A stretch of DNA of 39,594 bases from Caldifarciminota bacterium (GCA_016930175.1 JAFGHJ010000041.1:1-39594); one strand, 5' to 3'. Shown: positions 1-7,061, numbered from the stretch's first letter. Notes: generated by a model from the sequence alone, not told the origin. A program made the numbers and translations.

Positions 1-75
1 CTTCCCATGATCTACATGACCAATTGTCCCTACATTTAAATGCGGCTTTGTCCTCTCAAATTTTCCCTTCGCCAT
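1..75 (-). CDS. tuf: Elongation factor Tu, N-terminal fragment (cut by window edge)
   Basis: Only the first 25 codons lie in the window. They begin MAKGKFERTKPH and reach GHVDHGK, the start of the EF-Tu GTP-binding P-loop region, which is diagnostic. EF-Tu is the GTPase that delivers aminoacyl-tRNA to the ribosome. The ATG is at 75-73, and a perfect Shine-Dalgarno AAGGAGGT (88-81) lies 5 nt upstream. The gene follows four tRNA genes in the order Thr-Tyr-Gly-Thr, as in the E. coli tufB operon, so co-transcription with them is likely. The rest of the gene is outside the window. Confidence 0.97.
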   Translation of the reverse strand, partial: MAKGKFERTKPHLNVGTIGHVDHGK

Positions 76-134
76 TGTTTACCTCCTTAGGCATTTTAAC
101 TTTAATTTAATAAGAATAATTTACTACCATTTTT

Positions 135-206
135 AGCCCACGACCGGGCTTGAACCGGTGACCTCATCCTTACCAAGGATGTGCTCTACCTCTGAGCTAC
201 ATGGGC
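135..206 (-). tRNA. tRNA-Thr (anticodon GGT)
   Basis: A full cloverleaf is readable on the minus strand. The acceptor stem is GCCCATG with CGTGGGC (one G-U), the anticodon stem is CATCC/GGATG with loop TTGGTAA, and the T-loop is TTCAAGC. CCA is not encoded. It is the last tRNA before tuf and corresponds in position to E. coli thrT. Confidence 0.96.
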
Positions 207-209
207 ACG

Positions 210-282
210 AGCGGGAGACGGGATTCGAACCCGCGACAAACGGCTTGGAAGGCCGTTACTCTTCCAACTGAGTTACTCCCGC
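210..282 (-). tRNA. tRNA-Gly (anticodon TCC)
   Basis: The minus-strand cloverleaf has acceptor GCGGGAG/CTCCCGC, anticodon stem ACGGC/GCCGT with loop CTTCCAA, and T-loop TTCGAAT. CCA is not encoded. Only 3 nt separate it from the following tRNA-Thr, so the pair must be cut from one precursor. It corresponds to glyT in the conserved tRNA-tufB cluster. Confidence 0.96.
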
Positions 283-285
283 TTA

Positions 286-367
286 TGGGGAGGGGCGGAT
301 TCGAACCACCGAAGGCTTTGCCAACGGATTTACAGTCCGTCCCCTTTGGCCACTCGGGAACCTCCCC
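286..367 (-). tRNA. tRNA-Tyr (anticodon GTA)
   Basis: This is an 82-nt class II tRNA with a long variable arm. The acceptor is GGGGAGG/CCTCCCC, and the anticodon stem is ACGGA/TCCGT with loop CTGTAAA. The T-loop is TTCGAAT, and CCA is not encoded. It corresponds to tyrU in the conserved cluster and is 3 nt from tRNA-Gly. Confidence 0.96.
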
Positions 368-392
368 ATAAAATCTACTTAATCATACTTAC

Positions 393-464
393 AGCTGGTG
401 GAGGGAATTGAACCCCCGACAAACTGATTACAAATCAGTTACTCTACCCCTGAGTTACACCAGC
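393..464 (-). tRNA. tRNA-Thr (anticodon TGT)
   Basis: The cloverleaf has acceptor GCTGGTG/CACCAGC and anticodon stem ACTGA/TCAGT with loop TTTGTAA. The T-loop is TTCAATT, and CCA is not encoded. It is the first member of the Thr-Tyr-Gly-Thr-tuf block (thrU position). The 96-nt gap to the upstream tRNA-Ala is AT-rich, and I see no convincing separate promoter in it. Confidence 0.96.
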
Positions 465-560
465 AAAAATATAACAATATAAAGTATAATCCCCACTGTT
501 AACCCTTTCTGAGGATTTCCTTATTCAATCTAGTTACTATTTTTTATCCAACTTTATATT

Positions 561-633
561 TGGAGCAGAGCGGATTTGAACCGCCGACCTCCTCCGTGCG
601 AGGGAGGCGCTCTCCCAATTGAGCTACTGCCCG
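561..633 (-). tRNA. tRNA-Ala (anticodon CGC), with an unpaired first acceptor position
   Basis: The anticodon stem is CCTCC/GGAGG with loop CTCGCAC, giving CGC, which reads GCG alanine codons. The acceptor strands CGGGCAG and CTGCTCC carry the G3-U70 pair, the classical alanine identity element. Position 1 (C) faces C72, a mismatch where G1-C72 is normal. D-arm, variable region and T-arm (T-loop TTCAAAT) are otherwise ordinary and close to E. coli tRNA-Ala. CCA is not encoded. It may be functional with end heterogeneity, or a degrading copy. Confidence 0.85.
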
Positions 634-638
634 GTACT

Positions 639-666
639 AATATAATATTATACATTCCTTTGTCAA
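639..666 (-). promoter_or_regulatory. Promoter of the tRNA-tuf cluster
   Basis: On the minus strand TTGACA (666-661) is followed after 16 nt by TATATT (644-639). Transcription would begin about at 632, at the mature 5' end of tRNA-Ala (633). A second -10-like TATAAT (652-647) lies between them and could pair with a poorer TTGTTA -35, which would give a leader of a few nucleotides. Confidence 0.7.
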
Positions 667-750
667 GTCCTAACAATTAAATTTTAGACACTATATCATA
701 CAAAACAAACAAAAGATTTACTTTTTATTACCAGTTTGCTTTTTTTACTG

Positions 751-1965
751 CTAACTGCTTTCTTCTCTCTGTTCTCTTTTTAAAATTTCGAGATTCTTCT
801 GAATTAAACCGATTCTCTGCTGTACGCAAACCGCCGTGCGTAGTCCATCTTCAGGGGTATTTATTGTAAAATCCAATAATTTATCAACTGTGGTTTTTGC
901 TACATGTATCCGGGTATCGGATGAACCGTAATAGATAAATACATCTCCGTTATCGCGCACTACCCAGCCATTGCTAAAAACAACATTAGAAACATCTCCT
1001 ATTCGCTCATCACCTCGAGGTGAGAGTAATTGCTGTCCTGGTCTATAAATTAATTTTTCAGGCTGTTTTAAATCTGTCATAAAACAATAAAGAACATACC
1101 GCAAACCGGAAGCTGTATTCCTGACGCCGTGAGCAAGATGCAACCATCCTTTTTCTGTCTTAATCGGTGGAGGACCCATACCGTTTTTCGATTCCGTAAT
1201 TGTATGATATCGTCGCTCCTCAATAATTGTTTCCTTCTCGATAACCGCATGCTCAATACTCTCCGAGAGCCCCCATCCAATACCCAATCCTGAACCTGTT
1301 TCGATAAATCCTTCCATGGGACGCGTGTAAAATGCGTATTTTCCGTCTACAAATTCAGGATGCAAAACAACATTTCTCTGCTGTGGAGAAGGAGACTTTA
1401 GATCGTCCAGTCGTTCCCACTTCTTTAAATCTCTGGTACGTGCGATACCTGCTTGTGCTACAGCGGAAGAAAGATCTCCTATTTTAGCCTCGGGATCTTT
1501 ACGTTCCGTACAGAAAATGCCATAAATCCAGCCATCTTCATGTTTTGTAAGACGCATGTCATATACATTGACATCATGATCTTTGGTCTGGGGCATTTCT
1601 ATGGGGTAATCCCAAAATCCGAACTGATCCACACCAGTCGAACTTTCGGCTACGGCAAAAAAAGATTTTCTGTCGTCACCTTCAATTCTGGCGACAAGGA
1701 GTATTTTACCTTCCGACTCAATAGCTCCGGAGTTAAAAACCGAATTAATTCCCAACCTTTGCATAAGGTTTGGATTCCTTCCGTAATCCAAATCGAAACG
1801 CCAGGTAATAGGTACATGTTCCCGGGTTAAAACCGGATATTTATATCGCTTATAAATTCCATGGGATTCTTCAATGGACTCATTTTTTCGATAAATTAAC
1901 TTATTTTGTTTTTCAAAAAGACACTTTAGTTTCTCTTCGAAATTCTTTTTAGCTCGGATAACCAC
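751..1965 (-). CDS. GH130 family glycoside phosphorylase, probable 4-O-beta-D-mannosyl-D-glucose phosphorylase
   Basis: At 404 residues it has the five-bladed beta-propeller motifs of GH130: NSGAI near residue 78, YDMRLT at 135-140 with D136 as the likely proton donor, [22 protein letters not shown], and [11 protein letters not shown] followed by GMGPPPI and [11 protein letters not shown]. These match the GH130_1 branch, whose characterised members phosphorolyse mannosyl-glucose to mannose-1-phosphate and glucose. The exact substrate is inferred. There is no signal peptide, so it is cytoplasmic. The start is GTG at 1965-1963 behind a strong AGGAGGAGG. It stands alone with its own promoter. 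The TAG stop and the charged C-terminal tail fall in repeat-like sequence with 7-nt spacing, so the tail may have been extended or replaced. Confidence 0.88.
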   Translation of the reverse strand: MVIRAKKNFEEKLKCLFEKQNKLIYRKNESIEESHGIYKRYKYPVLTREHVPITWRFDLDYGRNPNLMQRLGINSVFNSGAIESEGKILLVARIEGDDRKSFFAVAESSTGVDQFGFWDYPIEMPQTKDHDVNVYDMRLTKHEDGWIYGIFCTERKDPEAKIGDLSSAVAQAGIARTRDLKKWERLDDLKSPSPQQRNVVLHPEFVDGKYAFYTRPMEGFIETGSGLGIGWGLSESIEHAVIEKETIIEERRYHTITESKNGMGPPPIKTEKGWLHLAHGVRNTASGLRYVLYCFMTDLKQPEKLIYRPGQQLLSPRGDERIGDVSNVVFSNGWVVRDNGDVFIYYGSSDTRIHVAKTTVDKLLDFTINTPEDGLRTAVCVQQRIGLIQKNLEILKREQREESS

Positions 1966-2016
1966 CAGAACCTCCTCCTGAATTTAAAGTTCGGATAATC
2001 AAATTTTGGTCTTGTG

Positions 2017-2044
2017 AAAATATATTTTTTTTCTTACTTGTCAA
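2017..2044 (-). promoter_or_regulatory. Promoter of the GH130 gene
   Basis: TTGACA (2044-2039) is followed by a 16-nt A-rich spacer and TATTTT (2022-2017). Initiation near 2010 would give a leader of about 45 nt before the GTG start and its AGGAGGAGG ribosome site. The -35 begins 8 nt past the stop of the upstream radical SAM gene. Confidence 0.65.
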
Positions 2045-2051
2045 GACGAAC

Positions 2052-2957
2052 TTAATTCGCCCTAGTAAGACCCAGTTCTTTTGCCCTATTTAAAACCCTA
2101 AGGTATTCCTGCATCGTTATTCCAAGCATAAGTTCCTTATAGTTTGAAGCCTTAAAGTACGGAGTGTACTGTTTCATGATATTCACATAAGAATCTTTGG
2201 ATATTTCATCCGCTATGAATTTTAAAACCTCACTCGACCCGGCAATATCATTCGGCAGGACAAGATGACGAATTATTAAACCTCTTTTAGCTATACCAAA
2301 ATCATCTACTATTAAATCTCCTACCTGAGAATACATCTCTTTCACCGAAACCCTTACAATGTCCCAGTAATTTTTCACACCTGAATACTTAAAGGCATTT
2401 TTATTGTTCCCGTACTTAATATCAGGCATATATATATCTATTATACCTGCAAGAATCTTTATCAATCCCGGAGAATCGTACCCTCCGGTATTATATACAA
2501 CAGGAGTCCTCAGTCCCTTTTCTCTGGCAATAAATAGAGCTTTAACCAGTTGAGGGGCAAAATGCGTGGGACTAACCCAATTTATATTATGACAACCGAT
2601 ATCCTGCAGATAAATCATTTTACTTGCAATTTCTTCTTCCGAAATCATATCTCCTTCCCCAAGATGCGAAATACCAAAGTTTTGACAAAAAACACATTTA
2701 CAGTTGCAATTACTTAAAAATATCGTACCCGAACCGTGAGTTCCCACCAGAGGTCTCTCTTCTCCGAAATGAGGAAAAACCGAAGAAATTTTTAAATTCA
2801 TACCTGAATTGCATATTCCTCTGTTGTAATGACGGTTAACTTCACATTTATGACCGCAAAGAGTACAGGCGTTCAGTATTCTATATAATTTTTCTATCCT
2901 ATTTTTGAACTCTTTCTCAGATAATTGAAGATAAACAGGAAAACCAGGTAATTCCAT
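2052..2957 (-). CDS. PflA-like radical SAM protein (COG1313 type)
   Basis: A 301-residue protein. The radical SAM cluster motif is CxxxCxxC at C84, C88 and C91 (within SNCNCKCVFCQN), the form used by pyruvate formate-lyase activase-like enzymes. An N-terminal set of cysteines, C31-x2-C34-x3-C38 and C49 (GICNSG), precedes it and resembles a second metal site. Downstream motifs WVSPTHF and MPDIKYG match the uncharacterised PflX/COG1313 family. The enzyme should cleave S-adenosylmethionine to generate a radical, but its substrate is unknown. No PFL-like glycyl-radical enzyme is nearby. Only a weak GGGG lies about 15 nt upstream of the ATG at 2957. Confidence 0.85.
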   Translation of the reverse strand: MELPGFPVYLQLSEKEFKNRIEKLYRILNACTLCGHKCEVNRHYNRGICNSGMNLKISSVFPHFGEERPLVGTHGSGTIFLSNCNCKCVFCQNFGISHLGEGDMISEEEIASKMIYLQDIGCHNINWVSPTHFAPQLVKALFIAREKGLRTPVVYNTGGYDSPGLIKILAGIIDIYMPDIKYGNNKNAFKYSGVKNYWDIVRVSVKEMYSQVGDLIVDDFGIAKRGLIIRHLVLPNDIAGSSEVLKFIADEISKDSYVNIMKQYTPYFKASNYKELMLGITMQEYLRVLNRAKELGLTRAN

Positions 2958-3045
2958 AGTGCTATTAATTAACCCCTTTATTTATTTCTCAAAAATATAG
3001 CATTCAATTTTATTCTCTTTTATCGTCAATTAAAATATTAAAATT

Positions 3046-3063
3046 CAAAAAGCAAAATGACAA
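3046..3063. repeat. Dispersed 18-nt repeat, copy 1
   Basis: CAAAAAGCAAAATGACAA occurs here and again, identical, at 23033-23050. Both copies sit in intergenic DNA inside a longer A-rich stretch, 30-45 nt before a cluster of 9-nt-period repeats. This suggests one composite element. Confidence 0.7.
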
Positions 3064-3108
3064 TTAAAAATGTAAAATTAGACTTCTCCTGATCGAAAGA
3101 ACTAAAAA

Positions 3109-3230
3109 ACATTTGTGCTATTTGTGTAATTCGTTGTTCCTCTCAGTTTTGGTGTGTGTTGGGCTTAAACAAATTAAAATGTGTTTTGTTGTTTTTCTTT
3201 GTGCCCTTTGTGTTCTTTGTGTGATAATAA
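3109..3230. repeat. 9-nt-period degenerate tandem repeats (locus 1)
   Basis: Units such as TTTGTGCTA, TTTGTGTAA, then TTTGTGCCC, TTTGTGTTC and TTTGTGTGA follow one another in a 9-nt register. They fill most of the roughly 290-nt gap between the radical SAM gene and the YfiM-like gene. I see no gene or promoter of note in this gap. The same motif family, in both orientations, fills other spacers at 23079, 23907, 25377 and 36373. Confidence 0.75.
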
Positions 3231-3251
3231 TTCTGGGAAGCGGTGGGGCGG

Positions 3252-3593
3252 TTATGATCCACCGATCGACACTAAAAGTATACCGAATAGAACACCAGCA
3301 ATATCGTATATAAGATCTTTTGAGGAAGCGGTACCCTTTTCGTCTTTACTATCTTTTATTTCCTTAGATAAACCAATAAGAGAAGAAATCGAAAACGAAA
3401 TATAAAAAGAGGTATTATCGTCTGTTCTCGCTATGTTATTCGCTATCAGATACACCGAAGAAGAAATTGCGGCTGAGTGCGCGAAGTGATGAAACTTGTC
3501 CTCTGAAAACCATTCATCTTTTGGCGGTATCATTAATGAATCGGATCTAATTTCAGGATAAAACCCTATCAGAAAACTAAATGCCAATAACAT
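3252..3593 (-). CDS. YfiM-like small membrane-associated protein (DUF2279)
   Basis: A 113-residue protein. It starts with a hydrophobic segment (residues 1-12), then carries EDKFHHFAHSAA at about 31-42 and GLSKEIKDS followed by SSKDLIYDIAGVLFG. The order DK..HF..S, then SKE..DS, then KD..D.AG matches E. coli YfiM, a predicted lipoprotein of unknown function. No lipobox cysteine is seen. The reading frame stays open upstream of the ATG at 3593 back to 3624 with hydrophobic codons, and no ribosome site precedes the ATG, so a non-ATG start further upstream is possible. It lies 44 nt after the rhomboid gene and is probably its operon partner. Confidence 0.65.
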   Translation of the reverse strand: MLLAFSFLIGFYPEIRSDSLMIPPKDEWFSEDKFHHFAHSAAISSSVYLIANNIARTDDNTSFYISFSISSLIGLSKEIKDSKDEKGTASSKDLIYDIAGVLFGILLVSIGGS

Positions 3594-3637
3594 ATATATA
3601 ACAAAAATAACATATTGAAGCCATTAGCTATTCACCT

Positions 3638-5068
3638 TCAGCTCCCTTCTTGCCCGTTTCTTACTTCTCTCAATATCGCAATTGCTTTATTCTTTATCTC
3701 TGGAAATCTTTTTTGCAGTTCAAAAAGTGCTTTCTTTAGAAATTTTTGATTTCCGCTAAGAGCCAGAGCTCTGATGAGGCGAAGTAATATATACGGCGCG
3801 TCTTTAGTATCCCTGTTTTCTTTATAAGCGATAGCAAGAACTTTTGCTGCCTCTTTTTGCTGTTCCCTCTTTGTATACATTTGAGAAATGAAGTAAAAAT
3901 CATAAGGACTCAAGTTAGAAATAAGATTTCTTTCAGCTAAAACTCCCTCATAAAAATTTAAAATAATGGAGGGTTCTTTTTTTCCCATTCTGAGCATTCT
4001 AAAAGTCTCCTTCGAGACTAACAATGCTTCATTTCTTTTACCTTCTTTAATGTAAATGTCTATAAGTTCCTCTGCCGCATCTAAATCAGAAGGCTCTCTC
4101 AGCAAAATTTCCTTTAGATGTTTCTCTGCTTCCTCAATATTGCCCGCACTTCTTGCTTCAACCGCTTTACTGAAATCCAAATCCATCAAATTTAAGGTAT
4201 TATCAACAAGCGGCGTTAAATATTTCCGTTCAAGACCGCTATACCGGAGAAGAACTACAACGGCAATTCCAAAGCCGAAACCCCCTACATGCGCCCAGAA
4301 AGCCACAGGAGAAAAATCAGACATATACACAGCTTGAAATAATTGCTGCACAAACCACAGAGGAAGGTAAAACCAGGCATAAAGTGGGAATACTTTAAAG
4401 ATAAAAGGAAAAAGCAATATAAACAGAAAATATATCTTGGATTTATAATATTGAATTGCAAAGGCACCCATAACTCCGGCAATTGCTCCGGAAGCTCCGA
4501 TCAAAGGTAAATCCGAGTTAGTCATTGCCGCAAAAAGAAGAGACGCAACGACTCCGGAGAGAAGATAAAAACCAAGAAAAAAAGGTCTTCCCCAGTCATC
4601 TTCAACATTAAGACCCACCAGCCACAAAAACCACATATTCCCGAAAAGATGCATAAATCCCGCATGGAGAAACATGGAAGTTATCAATGTGGAAATATCA
4701 AAATCATTGGAAACGAAACCATATTTTCTAACAAGCCTATCATTCATCGCCTTTTCAAAATCATCGTAAGCTTTTTTCCATTCCTCCCATAACTCCTCTG
4801 ACATTTCTATTTCTTTGTTTTTTATTTTTTCTCTTTGAATTTCCGGGTCCCTTGCATACTCAACTATAGCAGAAGGATCTTCCACCGATAATGTCCTTAT
4901 CTCAACATCCTGAAGTTTCATTGCTTTTTCCATAATAAGATTATATTGCCTGTTCATAGCAGGATAACTGAAAAGAAAAACTAAAATATTTAAACCTATA
5001 AGAGATACGGTTACAACCGGAAATCGTCTAACCCTGCTTTCCGACCTAATCGGAAACAAGAAGAACAT
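3638..5068 (-). CDS. Rhomboid-family intramembrane serine protease with C-terminal TPR domain
   Basis: A 476-residue protein. The catalytic GASGA places nucleophile S193, and AHVGGFGFG gives partner H260. The HAGFMHLFGNMWFL segment (H135, H140, N144) supplies the conserved second-helix residues. Such enzymes cleave transmembrane helices of other membrane proteins. Two features are unusual. A charged loop of about 85 residues (about 40-125) separates the first membrane helix from the catalytic core. A soluble helical, TPR-like region of about 190 residues follows the last helix, suggesting partner binding. The gene overlaps the upstream M24-like gene by 23 nt, so translation is probably coupled. 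Its TGA stop falls inside a short run of 7-nt-spaced repeats. Confidence 0.9.
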   Translation of the reverse strand: MFFLFPIRSESRVRRFPVVTVSLIGLNILVFLFSYPAMNRQYNLIMEKAMKLQDVEIRTLSVEDPSAIVEYARDPEIQREKIKNKEIEMSEELWEEWKKAYDDFEKAMNDRLVRKYGFVSNDFDISTLITSMFLHAGFMHLFGNMWFLWLVGLNVEDDWGRPFFLGFYLLSGVVASLLFAAMTNSDLPLIGASGAIAGVMGAFAIQYYKSKIYFLFILLFPFIFKVFPLYAWFYLPLWFVQQLFQAVYMSDFSPVAFWAHVGGFGFGIAVVVLLRYSGLERKYLTPLVDNTLNLMDLDFSKAVEARSAGNIEEAEKHLKEILLREPSDLDAAEELIDIYIKEGKRNEALLVSKETFRMLRMGKKEPSIILNFYEGVLAERNLISNLSPYDFYFISQMYTKREQQKEAAKVLAIAYKENRDTKDAPYILLRLIRALALSGNQKFLKKALFELQKRFPEIKNKAIAILREVRNGQEGS

Positions 5069-6134
5069 CTATCTCTCCTTCAGTAAAAAAATTGGTAAGA
5101 TTGAAATGCTTCCCCTCCAAAAAGAAAACATCCTGAAATTTTATTCCAAATTTTCCGGGAAAATAAAAATTCAACTGCGGATAAAGAAGAGTACCTTCTT
5201 TTATTAAAAAATTACTGGCCTCGGAGATACTTATTCCTTTTCCGCTGAGCGTTAACGGAGCATTAACAGGAGGAACAAAATATTTCTCATAACCTTTATC
5301 TTTTATAAGTTCGAGTACATACTTATAAATTTCTTTGGCTATTTTACCATATGAGATGAAAGATAAAAATTTCCTATATATTTCGGTTATGTCGTTATAA
5401 GTTTTTTTTAGAAACTTGTCGGCGGTTCCCCACAGGTATGTTCGCGCTATCTCTACACCTACACCCGAACGTATAATTCCGAAATTTATTATTATCGTAT
5501 CTCCGTCTTTTAATTTTCGGTTATTACTCAAAGCAAAGGGATTGGAGGTGTTTTTTCCGAAAATCACCTTTGTAGGAAAAGCTCTTCTTTCTCCCCCGAA
5601 CCTATAGATTGCATCATCAATTATATTTCTTACAGATATTTCAGGAGAATCGTTTTTTAATTCATTAAAACAATTTTCTAATACTTTTTCACATATCGAA
5701 GCGTTTTCTTTGATTATAGAAACCCGCTTCTCATCAGGCATCAAGAAGAATTTAATAAAAGGATCCTGAATCTTAACTGTTTTAAATTTAGCTAATCTTA
5801 TATCGCCAAAAGAACCGATCTTTTCTATTTTAAGTTCAGTAAGAAGAGCTCTTAACTCAGACACCGGAGAAAATCCTTCTTTTCGTACATTAATCATATC
5901 TGCTTTTCTGATTCGGACACCTCTTGGAACCTCCAAGAGAGAGAAAGAAAAAGGATCCCCTATCAAAAACAGTTCTTTTTTAGTAATAAGGAGATAAAAG
6001 CCTATTTCAATTATATTAAAGGACGCATTGATACCTAAAAGATAAAGAATTCTGTAAATATCGGTTACTATAACCGCATCGAGTTTTTTTTCATTAATAT
6101 CCTTTCTTATTTCTTCGATTAAGGATTCATTCAT
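5046..6134 (-). CDS. M24 (creatinase/aminopeptidase P-fold) protein, probable pseudoenzyme
   Basis: A 362-residue protein with an N-terminal creatinase-like domain (about 1-130) and a C-terminal pita-bread domain. Family landmarks are recognisable, but each metal ligand of active M24 enzymes looks replaced. In LKDGDTIIINFG the first Asp is N217. In GVGVEIART the second Asp is E228. In SGKGISI the usual GHG His is K299. YPQLNFY has Q320 for the Glu of EPG, and GIKFQDVFF has Q334 for the last Glu. The fold is therefore likely kept without dimetal peptidase activity, giving a binding or scaffold role. The alignment is by eye. It overlaps the YfgM-like gene by 8 nt and the rhomboid gene by 23 nt, implying a joint function. 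Confidence 0.75.
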   Translation of the reverse strand: MNESLIEEIRKDINEKKLDAVIVTDIYRILYLLGINASFNIIEIGFYLLITKKELFLIGDPFSFSLLEVPRGVRIRKADMINVRKEGFSPVSELRALLTELKIEKIGSFGDIRLAKFKTVKIQDPFIKFFLMPDEKRVSIIKENASICEKVLENCFNELKNDSPEISVRNIIDDAIYRFGGERRAFPTKVIFGKNTSNPFALSNNRKLKDGDTIIINFGIIRSGVGVEIARTYLWGTADKFLKKTYNDITEIYRKFLSFISYGKIAKEIYKYVLELIKDKGYEKYFVPPVNAPLTLSGKGISISEASNFLIKEGTLLYPQLNFYFPGKFGIKFQDVFFLEGKHFNLTNFFTEGEIDVLLVSD

Positions 6135-6807
6135 TAAGTTCTTTTTGAACCTGAACTAATTTCAGTTTTTCCTTCGCTTCTTCAAGAACTTCAGCATCTT
6201 CAGATATTTCAAATATTTTTTTAAGAGCAATTTCGGCTTCATCCGTTTGCTGCTGACCAAGATATAGCCTGGCAAGACTCAGTAAGCATTCTGCCTTAGA
6301 AAAATTATCTTTAAATTTGTCCGCTGCCAATCTATAATTATCTATGGCTTTAACCAAATCGCCTTTTTGCTCATAACACTGTCCGATCCCCTGATAGGAA
6401 CTGGGAGTAAAAAACCCATCGTAATTTCCATTTACAAAATCCTGGAATTTGTCCAGAGCATCATCCAAATTACCTTCCTTATAGCTTATGTTAGCCAACA
6501 TAAATTTCGAACGGTTAGCAAAAGCTGTACCCCAATATTTATCAACGACTGTTTGGAATCTATCCCGCGCCTGACTAAAATTACCACTATTGTATAAAAT
6601 CACACCCATATTATACATTTCTTTTGATTCTGCCATTTTTGTTTGTTTGTTACTTTTGTAAGTAAACAAAATTACAAGAAGTATGACAATGCCGGTTGCC
6701 AGCCATAAGACCGTTTTTTTATGATGTTCGTAAAAAACAATTATATCTTCAATTGTTTCCTTAAATTCATCGTGCTTTAAATCCTTTCTTCTGTATCTTG
6801 CCATCAT
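6127..6807 (-). CDS. YfgM-like membrane-anchored TPR protein
   Basis: A 226-residue protein. A basic, cytoplasmic N-terminus (MMARYRRKDLKHDEF) leads to one membrane helix at about 33-50 (VLWLATGIVILLVILF). Four to five TPR-type repeats follow, including YNMGVILYNSGNFSQARDRF and GIGQCYEQKGDLVKAIDNYR. The layout matches YfgM, an ancillary protein of the SecYEG translocon that helps envelope-protein folding, but similar TPR anchors exist, so the role is inferred. The start is one of two adjacent ATGs (6807 or 6804) behind GGGGGA. It lies 17 nt downstream of tRNA-Arg and is probably co-transcribed with it, the M24-like gene and the rhomboid gene. Confidence 0.75.
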   Translation of the reverse strand: MMARYRRKDLKHDEFKETIEDIIVFYEHHKKTVLWLATGIVILLVILFTYKSNKQTKMAESKEMYNMGVILYNSGNFSQARDRFQTVVDKYWGTAFANRSKFMLANISYKEGNLDDALDKFQDFVNGNYDGFFTPSSYQGIGQCYEQKGDLVKAIDNYRLAADKFKDNFSKAECLLSLARLYLGQQQTDEAEIALKKIFEISEDAEVLEEAKEKLKLVQVQKELNE

Positions 6808-6824
6808 TCCCCCTGTATTTTATA

Positions 6825-6897
6825 TACCCCTGGTAAGACTCGAACTTACGACTTCCGGTTTAGGAAACCGGTGCTCTATCCACTGAGCTACAGGGGC
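6825..6897 (-). tRNA. tRNA-Arg (anticodon CCT)
   Basis: The minus-strand cloverleaf has acceptor GCCCCTG/CAGGGGT (ending in a G1-U72 pair), D-arm GCTC..GAGC, anticodon stem CCGGT/ACCGG with loop TTCCTAA, and T-loop TTCGAGT. CCA is not encoded. It reads AGG codons. Its 3' end is 17 nt from the YfgM-like gene, so it probably heads that transcript. Confidence 0.96.
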
Positions 6898-6906
6898 ACG
6901 GTTATA

Positions 6907-6934
6907 TTTTTATCAAAAAAACTACATTTGTCAA
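6907..6934 (-). promoter_or_regulatory. Promoter of tRNA-Arg and probably the YfgM/M24/rhomboid genes
   Basis: TTGACA (6934-6929) is followed after 16 nt by TAAAAA (6912-6907), preceded by TGA as in extended -10 elements. The predicted start, about 6900, is only 2-3 nt before the mature tRNA end at 6897. Confidence 0.55.
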
Positions 6935-6951
6935 TCCTTCTCCAAAAATAA

Positions 6952-7041
6952 AGCTATCAGCTAACAGCTATCGGCTTTCAGCTAAAACATAAAAATAAGG
7001 AGGGTGACAGTAAAGCTGTTAGCCATAAGCTGTAAGCCGAG
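6952..7041. repeat. Inverted pair of 7-nt-period repeats after tamB
   Basis: The left arm (6952-6984) reads in 7-nt steps, for example AGCTAAC, AGCTATC, GGCTTTC. The right arm (7014-7041) reads GCTGTTA, GCCATAA, GCTGTAA, GCCGAGA, the opposite orientation. GCTAACAGCT (6960-6969) and AGCTGTTAGC (7014-7023) are exact complements 44 nt apart, so the RNA could fold. It lies just past the tamB stop, between the signalling operon and tRNA-Arg, and might end or stabilise the operon mRNA. Confidence 0.7.
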
Positions 7042-7061
7042 AACCCGTTCTGACCCAAAAC

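Noticed and set aside
465-560. Second promoter between tRNA-Ala and tRNA-Thr(TGT)
   Set aside because: TTAACA and TATATT are present but 15 nt apart with a poor context. Not strong enough to list.
3113-3405. Overlapping short plus-strand open frames near the first 9-nt repeat cluster
   Set aside because: They are translations of the repeats (Cys/Leu/Val-rich) and run antisense into the YfiM-like gene.
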